Shown here one piece after another: positions 58,308 through 64,000 of a DNA stretch of 64,000 nt. Origin of the DNA: Allobacillus salarius (GTDB lineage: Bacteria > Bacillota > Bacilli > Bacillales > Alkalibacillaceae); NCBI RefSeq assembly GCF_007559425.1, contig NZ_VMHE01000002.1, forward strand, positions 1 to 64,000, given 5' to 3'. The notes beneath the pieces were generated by a model that was not told the origin of the DNA, ran no database searches, and saw only the letters and a list, made by a program, of their open reading frames with translations. A program made the translations under genes and the position numbers. The first letter of the stretch is position 1; every line of letters starts with the position of its first letter.

Positions 58308-59069
58308 ATGACTGCATATTTTAAATCAGACCGAGGAAAAGTACGTTCAATCAATGAGGATGCCGGTGGGGTTTTTAAACATCCTACAGGTCAACTTCTC
58401 ATTGTAATTGCAGATGGAATGGGTGGACATAATGCTGGTGATGTGGCTAGTCAAATGGCCGTGTCCCAGTTACATAAAAAATGGGATGAGACATCAAAGA
58501 TTTCATCCATTGAAGTTGCGAGCACATGGTTAGAACAAACGATTCAAGAAGCTAATCAAAAAATCTTGAACTATGCTAAAGAAAATGTAGATTGTGAAGG
58601 AATGGGGACAACCTTAACTGCTGCAATTATCTTTAATAATGAAGTTGCTGTTGGACATATCGGTGATAGTCGGCTTTATACAATTAATCATCAAGAAGTC
58701 GTCCAGCAGACAGAGGACCATTCTTTTGTTCATGAGTTAGTTCGTAGTGGCCAATTAACGATGGAAGAAGCTGAAGTTCATCCTAAGAAGAATGTTTTAA
58801 CCCAAGCGGTCGGAACAGAAGAATCTTTGGATGTGCAATTACACACCTTCTCACTTAACGAAGACAAACCCTATCTTTTTTTATGTACGGACGGGTTAAC
58901 GAACAAAGTTTCCGAGAAGGAAATTCAGGAAGTCATTTTGCAAGATCGTAAAACGGAAGATAAGCTTGATGAACTAATTCAATTGGCAAACGACCGTGGC
59001 GGCGAAGATAACATATCTTTGCTGTTATGGGTAGATGACGGGGACGAAGAAGGTGTTTCAACGTGTTAA
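58308..59069 (+). CDS. prpC: PrpC, PP2C-type protein phosphatase
   Basis: The 253-residue metal-dependent phosphatase has SDRGKVRSINEDA, IADGMGGHNAGDVAS, GMGTTLTAAII, VGHIGDSRLY and GGEDNIS, which contain the metal-binding aspartates of the PP2C family. It dephosphorylates PrkC and its substrates. GAGGTG precedes the ATG. Its end overlaps prkC by seven bases, coupling kinase and phosphatase. Confidence 0.95.
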   Translation: MTAYFKSDRGKVRSINEDAGGVFKHPTGQLLIVIADGMGGHNAGDVASQMAVSQLHKKWDETSKISSIEVASTWLEQTIQEANQKILNYAKENVDCEGMGTTLTAAIIFNNEVAVGHIGDSRLYTINHQEVVQQTEDHSFVHELVRSGQLTMEEAEVHPKKNVLTQAVGTEESLDVQLHTFSLNEDKPYLFLCTDGLTNKVSEKEIQEVILQDRKTEDKLDELIQLANDRGGEDNISLLLWVDDGDEEGVSTC

Positions 59070-61063
59070 CAGGAAAAATCCTAAACGAACGATATAAAAT
59101 TTTGCATACAATTGGCGGAGGCGGAATGGCAAACGTCTATCTAGGTGAAGATTTAATCTTGAACAGGGAAGTTGCCATTAAAGTCTTGAAGATGGAGTAT
59201 TCCAACAACAATGAGTTTATCGAACGATTCAGAAGAGAAGCGGAATCAGCCATAAGCTTATCGAATGATCATATCGTCAATATATTCGATGTGGGAGAAG
59301 AAAATAATGTTTATTATATGGTTATGGAATATGTTGAGGGTCATACATTAAAGGAACATATTCAAAATAATGGCCCGTTATCTGCATCAGATGCAGTCGC
59401 GATCATGCTCCAACTGACATCTGCATTATCTCACGCACACACGAACGGAATCATCCACCGCGATGTCAAACCACAAAATGTCTTAATGGATCAGTATGGT
59501 AATGTGAAAATTACGGACTTTGGTATTGCACGCGCGCTTAGCTCCACACAGTTGACGAAAACGAATGACGTACTCGGTTCTGTTCATTATTTGTCTCCGG
59601 AGCAAGCTAGAGGTGGAACGGCAACAAAGAAATCAGATATTTATTCACTTGGCATTGTATTGTTTGAATTGTTGACCGGAAGATTGCCTTTTTCTGGTGA
59701 ATCAGCTGTTTCAGTAGCATTAAAACATATGCAAACAGAGACACCTTATGTAAGAAGTTTCCAACCAAGTGTTCCTCAAAGCCTAGAAAATGTCGTGTTG
59801 AAAGCGACCGCAAAAAATCCACTTCACCGTTATCAATCAATTGATGAAATGGAAAGTGATTTGAAAACAGTATTGAATACAGACCGTCAAGACGAAGAAC
59901 GGTTTATCCCTCCGGTTGAAGAGGGAGAAGATACTAAAGTGATGCCAGTGGTTCCTCCAAATATGAAGTTTGAAGAGGAAGACGGAAAAACAATCGTCAA
60001 TTCCGAGCAACAAGCAAAAGACAAACCGAATAAAAAATCAAAAAAATGGATGATATTTTTAATTTCATTCAGTGCACTCGTTGTAATCGCAGCAATCATC
60101 GCTCTGTTTGTTTTACCGAAAATGTTGATTCCTGATGATATAGAAATTCCAGATGTTGCTGGCAAAACATATGAAGAAGCCTTCAGTGAATTGACTGACT
60201 TGGGTTTGGAAGTTGAACGAGATACAGTGTATGATGAAGAGATTGAAGAAGGCCTCGTTGTCAAAACTTCACCACGTGCAGGTAATACGGTGAAGGAAGG
60301 TGCGACAGTTACTATTGTGACAAGTATGGGGCAAGAAAAAATAGAATTCCCAGATTATGTCGGCAGTTCGTTTGAACAAACTAAAAAACTTCTTGAATCA
60401 AACGGTTATCAGGAAGTAATCGGATATCGGAAGGACTCTGACAAGCCGGAAGGGGAAATTATTGCTCAAATTCAACCTGAGCCAGGGGAAGAAATCATTC
60501 CGGAAAATACAAGGGTTATTTTTGATGTCAGTAACGGGCCGCCTACTGTAAGCCTTCAATCTGTTGAAGGATGGTCGCTTGAAGATGTACAAGACTATGC
60601 AAAAACAAATAATTTATCCTTAGTAACCGAGGAAGAATTTTCAGACGATGTGCGTGAAGGTAGAATAATACAACAAAGCCCTAGCTCGAACACAGAGCTG
60701 GAAGTAGGGGATGAATTCCGTGTCGTCGTTTCTAAAGGACCGGATTTGAAACCAGTGACGAAGACTGAAACTTTTGAAGTTGTATATGACCCACCTGAGA
60801 GTGAACAAACACCAGACAACAACGAAAACAGTGAAGATGAAAATAGTGAAAATGATTCTTCAAATGATCCGATTGGGCAAGAAGTCGTCATTTATATTGG
60901 CGATGCCAACAGAAACATTAATAATGTTTTTCATGAAGAAACAATCTATGCTGATACGACGTATGAGATTGAATTGACGGTTAATCCGGGTGAAAAGGCT
61001 AGCTACCGTGTCGTAAGAGATGGGGAAACGTATATCGAACAATCGGTTCCTTATGAAGAATAA
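59063..61063 (+). CDS. prkC: PrkC, PASTA-domain serine/threonine kinase
   Basis: The 666-residue membrane kinase has an N-terminal Hanks-type domain (residues about 10-270) with GGGGMANVYLGED, the invariant VAIKVL lysine, HRDVKPQNVLM and DFGIA. A juxtamembrane linker and one helix (WMIFLISFSALVVIAAIIALFV, about 330-352) follow. Three extracellular PASTA repeats (about 360-560) and a C-terminal domain complete it. PrkC senses muropeptides and lipid II and controls germination and cell-wall metabolism. GTG 59063 is the start, coupled to prpC. Confidence 0.95.
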   Translation: MLTGKILNERYKILHTIGGGGMANVYLGEDLILNREVAIKVLKMEYSNNNEFIERFRREAESAISLSNDHIVNIFDVGEENNVYYMVMEYVEGHTLKEHIQNNGPLSASDAVAIMLQLTSALSHAHTNGIIHRDVKPQNVLMDQYGNVKITDFGIARALSSTQLTKTNDVLGSVHYLSPEQARGGTATKKSDIYSLGIVLFELLTGRLPFSGESAVSVALKHMQTETPYVRSFQPSVPQSLENVVLKATAKNPLHRYQSIDEMESDLKTVLNTDRQDEERFIPPVEEGEDTKVMPVVPPNMKFEEEDGKTIVNSEQQAKDKPNKKSKKWMIFLISFSALVVIAAIIALFVLPKMLIPDDIEIPDVAGKTYEEAFSELTDLGLEVERDTVYDEEIEEGLVVKTSPRAGNTVKEGATVTIVTSMGQEKIEFPDYVGSSFEQTKKLLESNGYQEVIGYRKDSDKPEGEIIAQIQPEPGEEIIPENTRVIFDVSNGPPTVSLQSVEGWSLEDVQDYAKTNNLSLVTEEEFSDDVREGRIIQQSPSSNTELEVGDEFRVVVSKGPDLKPVTKTETFEVVYDPPESEQTPDNNENSEDENSENDSSNDPIGQEVVIYIGDANRNINNVFHEETIYADTTYEIELTVNPGEKASYRVVRDGETYIEQSVPYEE

Positions 61064-61078
61064 AGAAAGGGTGAACAG

Positions 61079-61966
61079 ATGAAGGAAGGAAGAATCATCA
61101 AAGCGTTGAGTGGTTTTTATTATGTACTCTCCGGAGATCAGTTGATTGAGTGTAAAGGCAGGGGTTTATTCAGAAAACAAAAAATTACGCCACTCGTCGG
61201 TGATCGTGTCAAAGTTGAAGTTCAAGCGGATGGGACAGGGACAATCGTTTCTGTTGATGAACGCATCAATGAGCTCATTCGTCCGCCAGTTGCCAATATC
61301 GATCAAGCTGTGATTGTTAATTCACTCGCAGAACCAGACTTTAGCCCATTGTTACTCGATCGATTTTTGGTGCTTATTGAACATAAAGAAATTAAACCAT
61401 TGATTATTTTAACGAAAACCGACTTAGTCAAGGAATCGAAACAAGAGTCGATTGATCAATTTATGAGTGATTATCGTTCACTCGGCTATGATTTATTGAC
61501 GTTTTCAAAAGACGATCCGGCCAATACAATCTATGAAGCTGTCCAGCCTCATTTAGCAGACAAAATTAGTGTCATTGCTGGGCAGTCCGGTGTCGGTAAA
61601 TCCACTTTTTTAAATGTGCTTGATGTTTCTTTACAACTGGAAACCGGAGATATTTCGAAAAGCCTCGGTCGAGGTAAGCATACGACAAGACATGTAGAAT
61701 TGTTCTCAATAGCCGGGGGATTAATTGCTGATACACCAGGATTTAGTTCACTTGAATTCTCTGAGATTGAATTAGATGAATTACGCTATTGTTTTCCTGA
61801 ATTCGTCGAATTGCAAGATGAATGCAAGTTTCGGGGCTGTATGCATATGAAAGAACCCAAATGTGCAGTGAAAGCTGCGGTGGATACAGGAGATATTCCT
61901 GCGTTTAGATACAAACATTACAAAACTTTTTATGAAGAAATTAACTCTAGAAAGCCGAGGTATTAA
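61079..61966 (+). CDS. rsgA: RsgA, ribosome small subunit-dependent GTPase
   Basis: The 295-residue circularly permuted GTPase has an N-terminal OB fold (about residues 1-70). Its G motifs run in the permuted order G4 (LTKTDLV, near residue 118), G1 (GQSGVGKST, near 170) and G3 (DTPGFSS). A C-terminal zinc knuckle is CKFRGCMHMKEPKC. It acts late in 30S maturation. In B. subtilis it is phosphorylated by PrkC, whose gene is immediately upstream. AAAGGGTG precedes the ATG. Confidence 0.95.
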   Translation: MKEGRIIKALSGFYYVLSGDQLIECKGRGLFRKQKITPLVGDRVKVEVQADGTGTIVSVDERINELIRPPVANIDQAVIVNSLAEPDFSPLLLDRFLVLIEHKEIKPLIILTKTDLVKESKQESIDQFMSDYRSLGYDLLTFSKDDPANTIYEAVQPHLADKISVIAGQSGVGKSTFLNVLDVSLQLETGDISKSLGRGKHTTRHVELFSIAGGLIADTPGFSSLEFSEIELDELRYCFPEFVELQDECKFRGCMHMKEPKCAVKAAVDTGDIPAFRYKHYKTFYEEINSRKPRY

Positions 61967-61969
61967 TCT

Positions 61970-62617
61970 ATGGTTAAAATAGCACCTTCTATTCTTTCAG
62001 CTGATTTCGCTAAATTAGGGGAAGAGATTAAAGAAGTAGAGTCTGCAGTAGATTATATTCATGTCGATGTAATGGACGGTCATTTCGTGCCGAATATTAC
62101 CATTGGACCATTGATTGTCGATGCCATTCGACCAGTTACCGATTTACCATTAGATGTACACTTAATGATTGAGAATCCAGAACACTATATCCAAGCGTTT
62201 GTCGATGCGGGTGCTGATATTATCACCGTACATCAGGAAGCTTGTCCACACCTTCATAGAGTCGTCCAGCAAATTAAACAAGCCGGTGTCAAAGCAGGCG
62301 TCGTCATTAACCCAGCAACTCCTGTTGAATCGATTGAATACGTACTGGAAAACGTAGATCTTGTGTTGGTCATGACTGTCAACCCAGGTTTTGGAGGACA
62401 GTCATTTATTCCAAGCGGACTAAATAAAATAAAGCAACTTTTTGATTTACGTTCTGAGCATGGTTATTCATATGAAATTGAAGTGGACGGTGGCGTTAAT
62501 CAAGATACTGCAAAACAATGCATTGATGCAGGAGCTGATGTTTTGGTCGCTGGAAGTGCAATTTTCAACAAAGAAAACCGTATAGAAGCCATCAAAGCCA
62601 TTAAAGAGTCGTTGTGA
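61970..62617 (+). CDS. rpe: Rpe, ribulose-5-phosphate 3-epimerase
   Basis: The 215-residue TIM-barrel enzyme of the pentose phosphate pathway begins [15 protein letters not shown]. It contains [17 protein letters not shown], with metal-binding His/Asp, then [13 protein letters not shown] and [24 protein letters not shown] carries the second catalytic Asp. It follows rsgA after three bases, as in B. subtilis. Confidence 0.96.
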   Translation: MVKIAPSILSADFAKLGEEIKEVESAVDYIHVDVMDGHFVPNITIGPLIVDAIRPVTDLPLDVHLMIENPEHYIQAFVDAGADIITVHQEACPHLHRVVQQIKQAGVKAGVVINPATPVESIEYVLENVDLVLVMTVNPGFGGQSFIPSGLNKIKQLFDLRSEHGYSYEIEVDGGVNQDTAKQCIDAGADVLVAGSAIFNKENRIEAIKAIKESL

Positions 62618-62623
62618 TTTTGT

Positions 62624-63274
62624 ATGAGTAACTCTTTGCAAATAGGAATTGTTGCAGGCGGACCGGTAGAAAAAATCCCGAATTTTGACGATTATCCATG
62701 GATCAATTTTTGGATTGGTGTCGATCACGGAGCTCTTTATCTAGCTAAACGTCAAATGGAAATTGATTTGGCTATCGGTGATTTTGATTCGATTTCTCAA
62801 GTAGAACATGAAACCATTCAAGCACATGCAAAGACGTTCAAACAATTTCCTGCTGATAAAGATTATACAGATTTAGAATTAGCCATCGATGAATCGATTG
62901 ATTTAAAAGCGAGTAATGTATGGATTTTCGGTGCGACAGGTGGCCGTTTAGATCATGCTTGGGTTAATATGTTTTTGCTTAAAAAGCTTGCTCAAGTAAA
63001 TATTGCGGCCAAACTCGTCGACCGACAAAATCAACTGTCACTTCATTATCCAGGTACTTATTCTATAGAAAAAGAGCAACAATACCCTTATGTTTCATTC
63101 CTTTCCATTACCGAGCAAGTAGAAGACTTAACATTAGAAGGTTTCCGGTACAATCTCGACGGTGAAACGATAACATTTGGATCCTCGTTTACCGTTTCGA
63201 ATGAATGCATTGAAAAAAAGTGTACTTATTCATTTAGTAAGGGCATATTATTAGTTATAAAGAGTCGGGATTAA
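62624..63274 (+). CDS. thiN: ThiN, thiamine pyrophosphokinase
   Basis: The 216-residue enzyme transfers pyrophosphate from ATP to thiamine. GVDHGALYLAKR, AIGDFDSISQ, FPADKDYTDLELAI and FGATGGRLDHAWVN are family motifs with the metal-binding aspartates. The ribosome site is weak (TTGTGATTTTGT before the ATG), so translation may depend on coupling to rpe, which stops six bases upstream. spoVM follows. Confidence 0.93.
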   Translation: MSNSLQIGIVAGGPVEKIPNFDDYPWINFWIGVDHGALYLAKRQMEIDLAIGDFDSISQVEHETIQAHAKTFKQFPADKDYTDLELAIDESIDLKASNVWIFGATGGRLDHAWVNMFLLKKLAQVNIAAKLVDRQNQLSLHYPGTYSIEKEQQYPYVSFLSITEQVEDLTLEGFRYNLDGETITFGSSFTVSNECIEKKCTYSFSKGILLVIKSRD

Positions 63275-63311
63275 GCAGGAATGTGGATCGGTAAGGAATA
63301 GGAGGGGGAAA

Positions 63312-63389
63312 ATGAAATTTTATACGTTTAAACTCCCACGATTTTTAGGTGGCATAGTTCGTGGGGTCATGAATTTATTTAAAAAATAA
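63312..63389 (+). CDS. spoVM: SpoVM, curvature-sensing spore coat anchor peptide
   Basis: The 25-residue peptide reads MKFYTFKLPRFLGGIVRGV followed by MNLFKK, close to the 26-residue B. subtilis SpoVM. It is an amphipathic helix that embeds in the convex forespore membrane and tethers SpoIVA. Pro9, needed for curvature recognition, is conserved. AGGAGGGGGAAA is a very strong ribosome site. It is too short for routine gene finding but is certain from sequence and from position after thiN. Confidence 0.96.
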   Translation: MKFYTFKLPRFLGGIVRGVMNLFKK

Positions 63390-63427
63390 TAATGGTGTAT
63401 AACGAACTTATCTATTCTTGTAAAATT

Positions 63428-63468
63428 AATTGGTTGATGCTCATTTGTGAGTTTCAACCAATTTTTTT
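63428..63468 (+). terminator. Terminator after spoVM
   Basis: AATTGGTTGA at 63428-63437 pairs with TCAACCAATT at 63454-63463. An inner CTCA/TGAG stem is present and seven T run from the end of the stem. Confidence 0.92.
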
Positions 63469-63520
63469 CGTTTAACTGGACGGGCTGAGCTTGGTGGATC
63501 GCTAAAGCTGAGATGTTAAG

Positions 63521-63898
63521 CACGTCAGTTCAGCAGTTAGGCGTCAAACTTCAGCGGTGAGTTGTGACAGTTCAGCAGTTGAGCGTCGAACTTCAACAGT
63601 GAGTCGCATCAGTTCAGCAGCTAGCAGGTAACCTTCAGCAGTGAGGCGCGCTAGTTCAGCAGCTAGGCATCAAACTTCAACAGTCATATGCAACAGTTCA
63701 GCAGTTGAGCGTCGAACTTCAGCAGTGAGTCGTGTCAGTTCAGCAGTTAGACGTCAAACTTCAGCAGTGAGTCGCGTCAGTTCAGCAGTGAGCCTCGTCA
63801 GTTCAGCAGTTAAGCGTCAAACTTCAACAGTGAGCCTCGTCAGTTCAGCAGTTAGGCATTAATCTTCAGCAGTTGAGAGTCGACCTTCAGCAATTAGC
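63521..63898. repeat. Tandem array of eighteen 21-bp units after spoVM
   Basis: Eighteen consecutive units of exactly 21 bases can be laid out without a gap. Two forms largely alternate, near CGTCAGTTCAGCAGTTAG and CGTCAAACTTCAGCAGTGAG, giving a 42-base higher-order period. The invariant core is TTCA(G/A)CAG. Degraded traces extend upstream to about 63485. All frames stay open, giving seven-residue repeats such as SRVSSAV, but there is no ribosome site or protein family. It lies between the spoVM terminator and a minus-strand terminator, so it sits between convergent transcripts. Confidence 0.92.
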
Positions 63899-63939
63899 CG
63901 AACATTTTTAATGTGCATTTAAAAACCAATTTTAACCAC

Positions 63940-63992
63940 AAAAAAAGCAGCCTTCGATGAATGATTGATTCATTCGAAAGCTGCTTTTATCG
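63940..63992 (-). terminator. Terminator of an off-window minus-strand gene (probably rpmB)
   Basis: AAAAGCAGC at 63943-63951 pairs with GCTGCTTTT at 63980-63988, extended by TTCGA/TCGAA and TGAAT/ATTCA pairing. On the minus strand a run of seven T follows. In B. subtilis the gene after spoVM is rpmB on the minus strand, which would end just beyond this window. Confidence 0.7.
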
Positions 63993-64000
63993 AACATGAT

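Noticed and set aside
63641..63862. Plus-strand open frame with SRVSSAV repeats
   Set aside because: Same reason: it lies wholly inside the 21-bp tandem array, lacks a ribosome site and resembles no family.

Overview
The window is a stretch of chromosome from a low-GC, endospore-forming member of the Bacillaceae. The gene order matches the Bacillus subtilis ctaG-ylb-dcw-spoIIG-ylm-pyr-ylo-spoVM backbone. spoVD, spoVE, spoIIGA, sigE, sigG, ylbJ, rsfA (ylbO), ymxH and spoVM show that the organism sporulates. MurE carries the DNPR signature of meso-diaminopimelate enzymes, and bshC implies bacillithiol. The species cannot be named from the sequence; a halotolerant relative of Halobacillus or Virgibacillus is only a guess.

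Layout. 1-1.6 kb: end of a cytochrome oxidase locus (ctaG and a DUF420 protein). 1.7-5.3 kb: a permease, a YugN-like protein, ylbD, ylbF, ylbG and an uncharacterised conserved protein. 5.3-5.7 kb: an unexplained hairpin-rich gap. 5.7-17.4 kb: rsmD, coaD, ylbJ, ylbK, ylbL, ylbM (tmcAL), ylbN, rpmF, a crotonase, rsfA, ylbP, a PanE-like reductase and bshC. 17.5-34.2 kb: the dcw cell-wall and division cluster (mraZ, rsmH, ftsL, pbpB, spoVD, murE, murF, mraY, murD, spoVE, divIB, ftsA, ftsZ), without murG and murB. 34.4-36.9 kb: spoIIGA-sigE-sigG. 37-41 kb: ylmC to ylmH and divIVA. 41-47.8 kb: T-box-controlled ileS, lspA, an RluD-type synthase, and pyrR and pyrP, each behind a PyrR-type attenuator. 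48.1-49.8 kb: rqcH on the minus strand. 50-63.4 kb: yloC, remA, gmk, rpoZ, coaBC, priA, fmt, rsmB, prpC, prkC, rsgA, rpe, thiN and spoVM.

The genes form coherent modules. These are lipid II synthesis and septation (murE/F, mraY, murD, PBP2B, FtsL, DivIB, FtsA, FtsZ, SepF, YlmG, DivIVA), the mother-cell and forespore sigma cascade (Spo0A-type promoter, SpoIIGA, SigE, SigG) with spore cortex and coat factors, pyrimidine salvage regulation, ribosome quality control (RqcH with the S4 protein YlmH), and PASTA-kinase signalling with its phosphatase and the GTPase RsgA.

I found no phage, insertion sequence, CRISPR array or unfamiliar operon. The unusual content is intergenic. There are three tandem-repeat arrays: about 52 bp x 4, 21 bp x 11 and 21 bp x 18. 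A GC-rich nested-palindrome element of about 235 bp lies between spoVE and divIB, and a triple-hairpin block lies upstream of rsmD. Several regulatory sites are legible: three AAAGTGG-type MraZ boxes on a 10-bp pitch, a spoIIG promoter with a long 21-bp spacer, a SigH-like ftsAZ promoter, a T-box and two PyrR leaders. Two enzymes have substitutions worth checking (RqcH E97 and crotonase Q135).
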